Below, one piece after another: positions 15,903 to 22,999 of a stretch of DNA of 33,946 bases; position 1 is the first letter of the stretch; the number at the start of each line of letters is the position of its first letter. The position numbers and the translations under genes are program-made. The stretch is taken from contig CP070684.1 in assembly GCA_020352775.1 (NCBI GenBank), forward strand, positions 882,378 to 916,323. Direction: 5' to 3'. The notes beneath the pieces are model-generated. The model ran no database searches, was not told where the DNA came from, and was given only the letters and a program-made list of their open reading frames with translations. Source of the DNA: Candidatus Omnitrophota bacterium. GTDB taxonomy: Bacteria; Omnitrophota; Gorgyraeia; Duberdicusellales; 4484-171.

Positions 15903-17578
15903 TGTTTGCTAGTTTTAACTTCACCTTTCATATAGGCGATTGCTTTTTGCGCGATTCTTTGAAAAAGAGGTGCAGCCACTGTTCCGCCCAGGTGAGCCTT
16001 TTGGGGCTCATCAATTGTAACCCCAATCACTAACGCAGGCTCAAAATTACTCACAAACCCTACGAATGAAGCACGATACTTTGTGAGCGAATAACTACCC
16101 ACCTGGGGATCATACTTCTGGGCGGTTCCGGTCTTACCTCCTACGGTCATTCCCTTAATATGGGCAAGCGTACCTGTTCCATCCTCTACCACTTTGATAA
16201 GCACCTGAGCTGTAAGACTTGCTGCTTCCTCTGAAATAACTCGATAACGCTCTAGGGGCACCTCCTTGTCAAACCCATGCACCCGAACTGATTTAACAAT
16301 GGAGGGCGTGACTAAAAATCCGCCATTGGCCACTGCAGCATAAGCACGCACCAACTGCAGGAGTGTAACCCCTACCTCTTGGCCAATAGGAACAATATAT
16401 GAAGAAGTCCGGGACCACTTAGTATAGTGGCGCAGCATCCCTGGTATCTCTCCGGGAAAATCAACTCCGCTAAGTTCACCAAAACCTAATTTTTTTATGT
16501 ATAAATAAAACATATCCTTCTCCAAAGATATGGCAATTTTAGCAACCCCGATATTACTTGAATTCTTAAATGCTTCCATATAACTCAATTCACCAAAAGG
16601 CTTCCAATCATTTAAAACCGTCCCTGGAATCTTCCACTCCCCATTCTCACAGAAAATCCGCCGCTGTGGCTGGAACGCACCGCTATCTATTGCGGCAATG
16701 AGGGTAACGATTTTAAATACTGAGCCGGGCTCAAACATATCGCATACCGCCCTATTCTTTATGAATTTGAGGGATTTCTTTGTTATATTATTGGGGTCAA
16801 AATTAGGATAATTAGCCATCGCTAAAATCTGGCCGCTCTGGGCATCCATAACTATGGCTGCGCCTCCTTTGGCCCTGAATTCACGCACGGTTTCCTCAAG
16901 ATGCTTCTGGGCCCAGTATTGAATCTGCATATCAATCGCCAAGACTATATCAGTTCCGGGCTGGGGAGCAACCGCCTGCGGTGAAAGAATGAGTTGACGG
17001 GAGGCTGAATCCTGTAAAATACGCACCCACCCCTGCTTTCCCCTAAGATAACTATCGTAACTCAGCTCTAACCCCTCCAGTCCTTTATTGTCGATATCAA
17101 CCGTGCCCAGCACACAAGATGCTAATGTTTCCTGAGGATAAAAGCGTTTTTCTTCACGCAACATGCCCACTTCTCTTAAACCTAAGGTTTTTATCTTTTC
17201 CTTTTCCTCCCAGCTAACCTTTCTTTTTAGCCACTCAAATCTTCTATTTTTCTTGTTAAGTGTTTGGATTAATTCCTCTTTTGAGACACCTAAAAGAGGT
17301 GCTAATACTTTTGCGCTTTTAGCGGGATCGCTAGCTAACTGGGGGTCGGCAAAAACCGAATAACACTTTATGTCCGTAACAAAAATCCTTCCTTGACGGT
17401 CAAAGATTTTACCCCTGCTGCCTTCAATAGGGATAATGCGATAATGCTGCTTATTGGCGAGGTTTTGCAAGAAGTCTTTCTGGAATATCTGCAAATAGAA
17501 AATGCGAAGCGCCAGCGCGATAAAGAGGCAAAGAAAGAAATAATAAACGTAATATGCGCGTTTTCCTTTTATTTTCAC
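15899..17578 (-). CDS. ftsI: Septal transpeptidase FtsI (PBP3-like, class B PBP)
   Basis: This 559-residue class B penicillin-binding protein cross-links septal peptidoglycan. A basic N-terminus and one membrane anchor (about residues 9-27) are followed by a pedestal domain with EGSRGKIFDRQG. The transpeptidase domain carries all three active-site motifs: SVFK at 286-289 (catalytic Ser286), SSN at 340-342 and KTG at 482-484. No PASTA domain is present, unlike Spo/Pbp2x-type relatives. The start is a GTG at 17578 without a clear Shine-Dalgarno sequence, after a 91-base gap from ftsL that is unusually wide for this cluster. FtsW is its expected partner. Confidence 0.94.
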   Translation of the reverse strand: MKIKGKRAYYVYYFFLCLFIALALRIFYLQIFQKDFLQNLANKQHYRIIPIEGSRGKIFDRQGRIFVTDIKCYSVFADPQLASDPAKSAKVLAPLLGVSKEELIQTLNKKNRRFEWLKRKVSWEEKEKIKTLGLREVGMLREEKRFYPQETLASCVLGTVDIDNKGLEGLELSYDSYLRGKQGWVRILQDSASRQLILSPQAVAPQPGTDIVLAIDMQIQYWAQKHLEETVREFRAKGGAAIVMDAQSGQILAMANYPNFDPNNITKKSLKFIKNRAVCDMFEPGSVFKIVTLIAAIDSGAFQPQRRIFCENGEWKIPGTVLNDWKPFGELSYMEAFKNSSNIGVAKIAISLEKDMFYLYIKKLGFGELSGVDFPGEIPGMLRHYTKWSRTSSYIVPIGQEVGVTLLQLVRAYAAVANGGFLVTPSIVKSVRVHGFDKEVPLERYRVISEEAASLTAQVLIKVVEDGTGTLAHIKGMTVGGKTGTAQKYDPQVGSYSLTKYRASFVGFVSNFEPALVIGVTIDEPQKAHLGGTVAAPLFQRIAQKAIAYMKGEVKTSKQ

Positions 17579-17669
17579 GTTAAATAACTAATAATGGGGT
17601 ACAAATAGAAGAGGCAATTTCTCCCAAAATCCTACTTAAATTAAAGACGGCAAAAACTGATTTTAGGTT

Positions 17670-18035
17670 TTATCTGCCATCCTCTGCCAGGACTTCGGCA
17701 GAGCCGGTGGGGATTCCCAATAAACGATCGAGCAAAGCGGCGACTTCAATTTTAAATCTGGGCTGGCTCTTTTGTTCTAAATTCAAAGCAATTATCCGCT
17801 CTCGCTCCACAGGAGAAAAATCATTATCCTGTGCCCACTGGTTTATTTTATGCAACGAAACTTGCTTGGCAAAATTATACCGCAGGTGGTCTCTCTTATC
17901 AAGGATGTTGTTGTAGGCCAGATAATTCTCCTGTAATTGGTAGGCAACGACATAAGTATGGACTTTTAAATGAAGATAGAAAAAGGCGATAAAGAAAATA
18001 ATACCGGACACAATAAAATGACGTCTTCTAATCAT
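17670..18035 (-). CDS. ftsL: FtsL-like small division protein
   Basis: This 121-residue bitopic protein has a basic start (MIRRRHF), one membrane helix at about residues 8-26 and then a region likely to form a coiled coil. It is identified mainly by its position between rsmH and ftsI and by its layout, since FtsL sequences are poorly conserved. FtsL would pair with an FtsB-like partner and FtsQ to activate FtsWI. I chose ATG 18035 because it overlaps the rsmH stop as ATGA; a start at 18065 would add ten residues and overlap rsmH by 34 bases. The last 11 codons (GSAEVLAEDGR) are formed by a palindromic element. Confidence 0.75.
   Translation of the reverse strand: MIRRRHFIVSGIIFFIAFFYLHLKVHTYVVAYQLQENYLAYNNILDKRDHLRYNFAKQVSLHKINQWAQDNDFSPVERERIIALNLEQKSQPRFKIEVAALLDRLLGIPTGSAEVLAEDGR
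17682..17703. repeat. Palindromic element in the ftsL 3' end
   Basis: CTCTGCC (17682-17688) and GGCAGAG (17697-17703) form a perfect 7-base inverted repeat around an 8-base loop. It lies within the last codons of ftsL and ends 10 bases before the stop codon. It is GC-rich compared with the flanking DNA and is followed by a 91-base untranslated gap. The loop sequence and lack of a U-run argue against a standard terminator. Confidence 0.6.
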
Positions 18036-18955
18036 AGTTTTTCTGCTACCCTTAATTTTGCACAACGAGAAGCGCTATTCTCTTCAATTTCTCCAAGTGT
18101 AGGAGAAACCGGTTTTTTTGTGATGATCTCTAAAACATGGCTTGATGCTAAATTCTTAAAAGTATGCTTAACAATCCTATCCTCCAGCGAATGAAAAGAA
18201 ATAACCCCGATTCTTCCTCCTTTATTAAGAAGAGAGGTCGCAATCTCAATGCTTTCTCCCAACACCTCAAGTTCTCTATTAACCGCGATTCTTAATGCCT
18301 GAAAGATTCTGGTTGCAGGATGAATCCGACCATATCGTTTTTTGGGCGGGAAAGCCTGCATAACCACTCCTGCCAGCTCCGTAGTACTTGAAATCGGAGC
18401 TCTTCTTCGAGCTTGAACTATAAAATGGGCGATTTTTTTGGCATAGCGCTCTTCGCCGAATTTTTTAAAAATCCGGGTCAATTCCCCCACACTTAAGTTA
18501 TTGACCAAATCATAAGCAGAAACAAAAGCGTCTTTATCCATACGCATATCCAACGGCCCCTCTTTTAAAAAGCTAAATCCTCTCTCGGTACTACTTAGCT
18601 GATAAGTCGAAATGCCCAGGTCAAAAATCAATGCATCTACCCCGAGAATGCCTAAGTCTTTAAGTACTCCGGCTACATTAAAAAAGTCACTCTTTCGTAA
18701 AACAAATCTACCCTCAAAAGGTCCTAAATTGCGCCTTGCCACCTCAAGCGATTCGCCATCTTTATCAATGCCGATTAGAAATGCATCCGGCTTCATTGCC
18801 TCAAAAAACTTCAACGCCAGAGACCCCACCCCAATCGTACAATCCACAATGAGTTTGCGCCGATTGATCGCGAGCAACTCTAAGACCTCCCGATACAATA
18901 CTGGATAGTGCCATAGCTCTTCCATTAGTTCTGGCTCTGAATATAGAACACCCAT
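18032..18955 (-). CDS. rsmH: 16S rRNA (cytosine1402-N4)-methyltransferase RsmH (MraW)
   Basis: RsmH methylates N4 of C1402 in 16S rRNA using S-adenosylmethionine. The 307-residue protein shows HYPVLYREVLELL at about 16-28, LIFDLGIS, EGPLDMRMD, and GRIGVISFHSLEDRIVKHTF near 254-273, all strong family marks. Motif I reads DCTIGVGSLALKF, where most members have a GGHS-like sequence. The gene begins 3 bases after the 49-codon ORF and has no clear ribosome binding site at 18955 or at the internal ATG at 18925, so it probably depends on coupling. Its place after mraZ is the conserved dcw order. Confidence 0.94.
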   Translation of the reverse strand: MGVLYSEPELMEELWHYPVLYREVLELLAINRRKLIVDCTIGVGSLALKFFEAMKPDAFLIGIDKDGESLEVARRNLGPFEGRFVLRKSDFFNVAGVLKDLGILGVDALIFDLGISTYQLSSTERGFSFLKEGPLDMRMDKDAFVSAYDLVNNLSVGELTRIFKKFGEERYAKKIAHFIVQARRRAPISSTTELAGVVMQAFPPKKRYGRIHPATRIFQALRIAVNRELEVLGESIEIATSLLNKGGRIGVISFHSLEDRIVKHTFKNLASSHVLEIITKKPVSPTLGEIEENSASRCAKLRVAEKL

Positions 18956-18958
18956 TTT

Positions 18959-19108
18959 TTAGTTAACGCCGACTTTTTCAGCCTTAGAATACATCTGGCA
19001 AATCTGAAATCCTGAAAGAGGAAAAAGTTTTGAATGCATGATACGCTTCATGGCTTTCTGCGTAGCCTCTTTTTTGGTGAGTTTAGGGCGAATGATACGT
19101 TTTTTCAT
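18959..19108 (-). CDS. Unknown 49-residue basic protein between mraZ and rsmH
   Basis: This ORF of 49 codons plus stop has the strongest ribosome binding site seen in the window, AGGAGGGGAGG at 19110-19120, directly before the ATG. The protein starts MKKRIIRPKLTKKEATQKAM and is rich in Lys and Arg in its first half. The second half contains LFPLSGFQICQMYSKAEK. No membrane segment or signal peptide is visible, and I do not recognise the family. It begins 18 bases after mraZ and ends 3 bases before rsmH, so it fills the junction exactly. A small RNA- or DNA-binding protein is possible from its charge (inference only). Confidence 0.7.
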   Translation of the reverse strand: MKKRIIRPKLTKKEATQKAMKRIMHSKLFPLSGFQICQMYSKAEKVGVN

Positions 19109-19126
19109 GCCTCCCCTCCTTTTTAT

Positions 19127-19561
19127 TTATTCAAAGAGGTTTTCTGCTACCTCTTCAAACCGATCTTTATTTTCTTCAAAGAATTTTTTCCATTCTAAAC
19201 GTGCCCATATTTCGATACGCTCGGCCACTCCCACAATCACGATGTCGCGCTTAATCCTGGCATACTCTTTAAGATACTCAGGGATTATTGCCCGCCCTTG
19301 AGCATCAAAGATTAATTCCTGCGCTCCGCTAAAAAACTGGCGGTTAAAAAGCCGCGACTCTCTCTTGGTAAAAGAAAGGGTCTTTAACTTTTCCACCAGC
19401 TTCTGCCACTCCTCATAGCTATAAAGAGCAAGGCAATGCTCGAAACCTCTTGTTAGGTAAAAAATCCTGTTGTCTAAAGCCTTGACCTTCTCCCGGAACT
19501 TCGCCGGAAGAATAAATCTATCTTTTTCGTCGAGTGTATGGATAAACTCGCCGTACCACAT
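19127..19561 (-). CDS. mraZ: Transcriptional regulator MraZ
   Basis: MraZ is a ring-forming DNA-binding protein that controls the dcw operon. The 144-residue form has two SpoVT/AbrB-like repeats: HTLDEKDRFILPAKFRE near 8-24 and FDAQGRAIIPEYLKEYA in the second half. I chose ATG 19561 because the protein then begins MWYGEFIHTLDEKDR as the family does, GGAGG lies 8 bases upstream, and the longer frame to 19621 would overlap the promoter. Regular TGGA repeats upstream suggest that it regulates its own promoter. The length matches the family. Confidence 0.94.
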   Translation of the reverse strand: MWYGEFIHTLDEKDRFILPAKFREKVKALDNRIFYLTRGFEHCLALYSYEEWQKLVEKLKTLSFTKRESRLFNRQFFSGAQELIFDAQGRAIIPEYLKEYARIKRDIVIVGVAERIEIWARLEWKKFFEENKDRFEEVAENLFE

Positions 19562-19606
19562 TCCACTTTCCTCCATTTTACTCCACATCATAAATATACC
19601 CCTCCA
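19561..19606 (-). promoter_or_regulatory. Putative MraZ operator: TGGA direct repeats
   Basis: On the minus strand TGGAG occurs at 19581-19585 and 19571-19575, and TGGAA at 19561-19565. The spacing is exactly 10 bases, with a fourth TGGAG at 19602-19606, 21 bases further upstream. Known MraZ boxes are TGGG-type repeats at 10-base spacing upstream of mraZ. Here the promoter-distal copy lies inside the -35/-10 spacer, and the other three cover the expected transcript start and the ribosome binding site. Confidence 0.7.
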
Positions 19607-19621
19607 CACCCTCTTTGTCAA
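19593..19621 (-). promoter_or_regulatory. Sigma-70-type promoter of the dcw cluster
   Basis: On the minus strand a perfect TTGACA (19616-19621) and TATATT (19593-19598) are separated by exactly 17 bases. Transcription would begin near 19586, giving a leader of about 25 bases to the mraZ ATG at 19561. A TGGAG repeat lies in the spacer, so a bound repressor could block polymerase directly. It is one of the two best promoter matches in the window. Confidence 0.8.
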
Positions 19622-19646
19622 GACAATCTCATAAATAAATCGCTAT

Positions 19647-19664
19647 TGCACAATAAGTTGTGCA
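19647..19664. repeat. Inverted repeat TGCACAA-N4-TTGTGCA upstream of the mraZ promoter
   Basis: TGCACAA (19647-19653) and TTGTGCA (19658-19664) form a perfect 7-base inverted repeat with a TAAG centre, 25 bases upstream of the -35 box. The 18-base symmetry suits a dimeric regulator. No U-run follows on the minus strand, so a terminator for ribF is less likely. Confidence 0.5.
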
Positions 19665-19707
19665 TAAACACAGAGAGGCCCTACTATATATAGGAAGGAG
19701 TTAAAAG

Positions 19708-19726
19708 AAATTTTTTGGAAAAATTT
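19708..19726. repeat. AT-rich inverted repeat after ribF
   Basis: AAATTTTT (19708-19715) and AAAAATTT (19719-19726) form an 8-base inverted repeat with a 3-base centre, about 22 bases downstream of the ribF stop. It lacks GC pairs and is not followed by a U-run, so it is a poor terminator. It could be a bent AT tract upstream of the dcw promoter. Confidence 0.35.
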
Positions 19727-19748
19727 GGGTGAAAAAAAAGATTAAATG

Positions 19749-20678
19749 TTAGGAAGGAATACAGTAACGTTTGCGGATTGTCTTGATATCGTTCTTAATT
19801 GCACGTTGTAAACCTTTTAACGAAGAGAATTTTTTTTCTTTTCTTACTTTACCTAAGAAACCGACCGTGATTGTTTTTGTCGCAAGCTTCTTTTTTAGAT
19901 TTATAATGTGTGCCTCAGCCACAACTCTTTTTGACTTAGAGACCGTCGGCCTTATACCGATATTGATTGCCGCACAGTAACTCTTCTTTGCTACGCGCAC
20001 ATAACCAGCATACACTCCTGGTGCGGGAAGAACATGTTTGGCAGGAGAAAAATTTATAGTAGGGAATCCGATTTTTTTTCCAATGCCGATTCCTTTAATG
20101 ACATTGCCATGTACAATATATTTGCGGCCCAGTAATCTTTCTGCCTCCTTAAAATCTCCCTTCTGTATCAGATGGCGTATAATAGAGCTACTCATCACAA
20201 ACCCGCTCTTTTTTCTTTTCTTAACCACGCTAAGATCAAACTCATACTTTTGCGCCAGATGCTCAAGATAATAAATATCGTGTCTTCCCCTGTATCCAAA
20301 ACGAAAATCCTCTCCCACGATAAACTTTGTTACTTTAAAATATTTAAGGATATGGGCGATAAATTCCTCTCCGGTCAGCTTTAGAACCGAAGGCCCGGTC
20401 TTAAGAACCCATAAATAGTCTATTCCCGAATTGCTCATGAGACGCTCTTTTTCTTTAAGGTTAGTGATGTAGCCTGAAAAGGGCTTTTTTAAGAAAAGTT
20501 CAGGGGGGTGGTCAAAAGTAATAACGAGTGAGGCGAGTTTTTTATGCTGGCATTCTTTTTTTATTTTACTGATAATAAAGCGATGCCCCAGATGAATGCC
20601 GTCAAAGACACCTACTGTTGCAATGCATTCTATTCGCCTAGAAGGCAGCGTTTCGTAGATGACTTTCATGGATCGCAT
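19749..20678 (-). CDS. ribF: Bifunctional riboflavin kinase / FAD synthetase
   Basis: RibF phosphorylates riboflavin to FMN and adenylates FMN to FAD. The 309-residue protein has the N-terminal FAD synthetase domain with TVGVFDGIHLGH (21-32, HxGH nucleotidyltransferase motif) and TFDHPPELF. The middle has GEDFRFGYRGR. The C-terminal kinase domain shows LLGRKYIVHGNVIKGIGIG and GFPTINFSP, the PTxN motif. MurB of the adjacent cluster needs FAD, though direct coupling is only speculative. The start overlaps truB by 41 bases; an internal ATG at 20669 is also possible. Confidence 0.95.
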   Translation of the reverse strand: MRSMKVIYETLPSRRIECIATVGVFDGIHLGHRFIISKIKKECQHKKLASLVITFDHPPELFLKKPFSGYITNLKEKERLMSNSGIDYLWVLKTGPSVLKLTGEEFIAHILKYFKVTKFIVGEDFRFGYRGRHDIYYLEHLAQKYEFDLSVVKKRKKSGFVMSSSIIRHLIQKGDFKEAERLLGRKYIVHGNVIKGIGIGKKIGFPTINFSPAKHVLPAPGVYAGYVRVAKKSYCAAINIGIRPTVSKSKRVVAEAHIINLKKKLATKTITVGFLGKVRKEKKFSSLKGLQRAIKNDIKTIRKRYCIPS

Positions 20679-21315
20679 CCAACTCTATCGCTTCCTCTAA
20701 TTTAAAGGGCCCAATACCCACTCTTTTTATCTTTGTGATATGGGCTCCACAGCCCAGAGATTGGCCGATATCTTCGGCAAGCTTTCTAATGTAGGTCCCT
20801 TTGGAGCACTTAACGTAAAACCCTACATGCGGGATATTAATATCTAAAATCTTTAAAGTGGATATTTTTATTTTGCGCGGGGCTCGCTCTACTACAATAC
20901 CTTTACGTGCCAGCTCATATAGTCTTTTACCCCCCACCCGCAGCGCGCTTACCATCGGAGGCACCTGTTCAATTTCACCCTCAAAATGGGAAAAAGCTTC
21001 TCGCACCCTCTCCTGGTCTAATAATCCATAATCGTTCTTTTTAAGAAGTTGGCCCTGTGAATCTCCGGTAGTAGTTACCTCCCCTAACTTCAATGCTCCC
21101 AGATATTCCTTATCAAACCCGGCAAAGCGCGCAAAAAGCTTTGTGGCTCTACCCACCAATAATATAAGAAGACCCTCTGCTAAGGGATCAAGGGTTCCGG
21201 CATGCCCCACCCGCTGCATACCCAATTTGTGGCGTACACGATCAACCACATCATGTGAAGTCATTCCTTGAGGTTTATTTATGAGCATGATCCCTTGCTT
21301 ATTATATCCTGCCAT
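20638..21315 (-). CDS. truB: tRNA pseudouridine(55) synthase TruB
   Basis: TruB converts U55 in the T-loop of tRNA to pseudouridine. The N-terminal region has MLINKPQGMTSHDVV, and GHAGTLDPLAEGLL carries the catalytic Asp (residue 43 from the chosen start). GKRLYELARKG and SKGTYIRKLAEDIG follow. I chose ATG 21315 because GAGG is 8 bases away, against 2 bases for ATG 21321. At 225 residues it lacks the C-terminal PUA-like domain of the E. coli enzyme. ribF overlaps its end, so there is no room for one. Confidence 0.94.
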   Translation of the reverse strand: MAGYNKQGIMLINKPQGMTSHDVVDRVRHKLGMQRVGHAGTLDPLAEGLLILLVGRATKLFARFAGFDKEYLGALKLGEVTTTGDSQGQLLKKNDYGLLDQERVREAFSHFEGEIEQVPPMVSALRVGGKRLYELARKGIVVERAPRKIKISTLKILDINIPHVGFYVKCSKGTYIRKLAEDIGQSLGCGAHITKIKRVGIGPFKLEEAIELDAIHESHLRNAAF

Positions 21316-21329
21316 CACCATAACCTCTT

Positions 21330-22301
21330 TTATCTTTTTTTCCTTGTTTTTAAGCCGTTGGTATATCTTTTAACAAAGTGAATCACATTTCTTTCCACTG
21401 ACTCTAAGCTTCCCTCAATGGTTGTGCCGCTGGCGCGCTTATGACCTCCGCCCCCAAAGAACTGCGCAATGTGATTCACATCAACATAATTGCGGGAACG
21501 AAAGTTTACCCGCACCTTTCCTCTATCCAATTTCTTAAAAAGTAAAAATACCTCTACCTCTCGCAGTAACCGCATGACTGAAAAAATCACCTCGGTAAGA
21601 TCAAAGCCTTTATCCTCCCATTTACGTATCAAAGACCAGCATATCTTTTTGCGGCCATCATACTTTAAGGAAGAGGTGATTTTACTAATGAATGATAAAT
21701 CCTGCGGACTGCAGAGACTGTGCAGATTCTCATCAATATGGTGGGGATTAATTTCATACTGCATCAAAGAAGAAATTACTTTATGCGTTTCTTGATTGGT
21801 ATTGGCATAGGTAAAGCTTCCGGTATCAGTAAAAATACCGGTATAAAGACAAACAGCGATATTTCTATCCATAATCCCATGATGTGCGAAAAGCTTATAA
21901 AGCATCTGGCAGGCAGAGCTGTAATTAGGCCCTACCCAGTTAATATCTCCAAAAGAAGTATTGCTGATATGATGATCAATATTAATAATACAGCGGGCAT
22001 TGCTCAGATAATCTTTTACCTTACCCACGCGGGATGAATCAGAACAATCCAAGACCAGGGCCACATCAAACTTCTCATCCTTTAGGCTCGGCCTTATCAC
22101 TCTGGAAAAGGGCAGGAATTCATAAATCTGGGGAGTAGGATCGTTATTGCAAATCAGCACTTTCTTCTTTAATTTCTTAAGAAATAAATACATCGCAAGC
22201 TCTGAACCCAAAGCATCACCCTCCAGGTTCATGTGGGAGGTAATAAGGAAAGTTTTATTGTTTTTTATTTTTTCCAGTATCTTTTTAATCACTTTCTTCA
22301 T
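21330..22301 (-). CDS. nrnA: DHH-family phosphoesterase, NrnA-like
   Basis: This 323-residue DHH/DHHA1 protein resembles NrnA, which degrades short oligoribonucleotides and can remove the 3' phosphate of pAp. Motif I is SHMNLEGDALGS (22-33), slightly changed from the usual PDGD form. VLDCSD lies at 83-88, INIDHHISN at 107-115 gives the DHH motif, FTDTGSF follows, and FGGGGHKRASG near the C-terminus is the DHHA1 motif. The gene overlaps rbfA by 17 bases and sits in the rbfA-nrnA-truB-ribF order seen in many bacteria. Confidence 0.9.
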   Translation of the reverse strand: MKKVIKKILEKIKNNKTFLITSHMNLEGDALGSELAMYLFLKKLKKKVLICNNDPTPQIYEFLPFSRVIRPSLKDEKFDVALVLDCSDSSRVGKVKDYLSNARCIINIDHHISNTSFGDINWVGPNYSSACQMLYKLFAHHGIMDRNIAVCLYTGIFTDTGSFTYANTNQETHKVISSLMQYEINPHHIDENLHSLCSPQDLSFISKITSSLKYDGRKKICWSLIRKWEDKGFDLTEVIFSVMRLLREVEVFLLFKKLDRGKVRVNFRSRNYVDVNHIAQFFGGGGHKRASGTTIEGSLESVERNVIHFVKRYTNGLKTRKKR

Positions 22302-22659
22302 CTTGATTGTGCCTTTGTTTGTCTTCCTCGGTTATCTCCTCTATTTTATGGTAAATATCCACACTGTATCTTATCGTATCATCGGGGATAAACTTAAGCT
22401 GCGGTAAAATCTTTATTCTGATTCTTTTACCCAGGTTCATACGGATGAATTTATTCATCTTATCCAGTGACTCTTTTGCTCTATCGTATTTGCTTTCATC
22501 TAAAAGACTATAATAGACGCGGGCTTCATGTAAATCAGAGCTGGTAGCTACTCTGGTGATTGATAAGAATTCTAAGACCGGGTCATCAATGTCTTCTTGT
22601 ATGATAGCCATAAGCTGCTTTTGGATTTCCTTATTGATTTTATCCATGCGTACTGACAT
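22285..22659 (-). CDS. rbfA: Ribosome-binding factor A
   Basis: RbfA is a small KH-fold protein that binds the 30S subunit late in 16S rRNA maturation. The 124-residue sequence shows the family pattern: MDKINKEIQKQLMAIIQEDI at the start, SITRVATSSDLHEARVYYSL in the middle, and RIRIKILPQLKFIPDDTIRYS towards the end. A charged tail follows. It starts 13 bases after the DUF503 gene and overlaps the DHH gene by 17 bases. Confidence 0.94.
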   Translation of the reverse strand: MSVRMDKINKEIQKQLMAIIQEDIDDPVLEFLSITRVATSSDLHEARVYYSLLDESKYDRAKESLDKMNKFIRMNLGKRIRIKILPQLKFIPDDTIRYSVDIYHKIEEITEEDKQRHNQDEESD

Positions 22660-22672
22660 TTTTTTACCTCTC

Positions 22673-22951
22673 CTAAAGTACTTCTTTTTCGCTCTCTACA
22701 ATATTAATATCGTAAAATCCTCTTATGTACTGTTCAATGCGATCAATCATGCCGTCAACGTGATTACGGGTGTAGTTTACGCAGGTAAATGACAGCTCAC
22801 AGGCTTGCCATTTATCGGATGGCTGCTCTGCTACTGAAACGTTAAAATTGTTTCTTACTCTCTCTTTTACCCTTTTTACAACCTGGCGCTTGTCTTTGAG
22901 GGAACGGCAATGCGGAATAAAAATATTAAGTTTAAGGTATCCGATAAACAT
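22673..22951 (-). CDS. DUF503 (YlxP-like) protein
   Basis: This is a small DUF503 family protein of 92 residues from ATG 22951. The marks are MFIGYLKLNIFIPHCRSLKDKR at the start (SLKDKR is the family signature), a VSVAEQ segment and a C-terminal region like other members. YlxP-type proteins are encoded beside rbfA and have been linked to ribosome assembly; the biochemical role is not settled. A TTG at 22966 would lie inside the predicted -10 box, so ATG 22951 is preferred. It has no clear Shine-Dalgarno sequence and its leader may be very short. Confidence 0.88.
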   Translation of the reverse strand: MFIGYLKLNIFIPHCRSLKDKRQVVKRVKERVRNNFNVSVAEQPSDKWQACELSFTCVNYTRNHVDGMIDRIEQYIRGFYDINIVESEKEVL

Positions 22952-22965
22952 CTTTAAAAGACGCA

Positions 22966-22994
22966 ATTATAACGCAAACTCTCTTTATTATCAA
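22966..22994 (-). promoter_or_regulatory. Sigma-70-type promoter for DUF503-rbfA-nrnA-truB-ribF
   Basis: The minus strand has TTGATA (22989-22994) and a perfect TATAAT (22966-22971) with a 17-base spacer. The promoter fills the 48-base gap after the CCA-adding enzyme gene. Transcription would start near 22959, only about 8 bases before ATG 22951, predicting an almost leaderless first gene. Confidence 0.7.
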
Positions 22995-22999
22995 TATTT

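Noticed and set aside
19562-19621. Longer MraZ reading frame starting at 19621
   Set aside because: It would overlap the -35/-10 promoter and TGGA repeats and add 20 residues before the conserved MWYGEF start. ATG 19561 has a good ribosome binding site.
20638-21321. TruB as a truncated pseudogene because it lacks the PUA-like domain
   Set aside because: All catalytic motifs are intact and ribF overlaps its end. Short TruB proteins without the domain are plausible, and no leftover PUA sequence is seen downstream.
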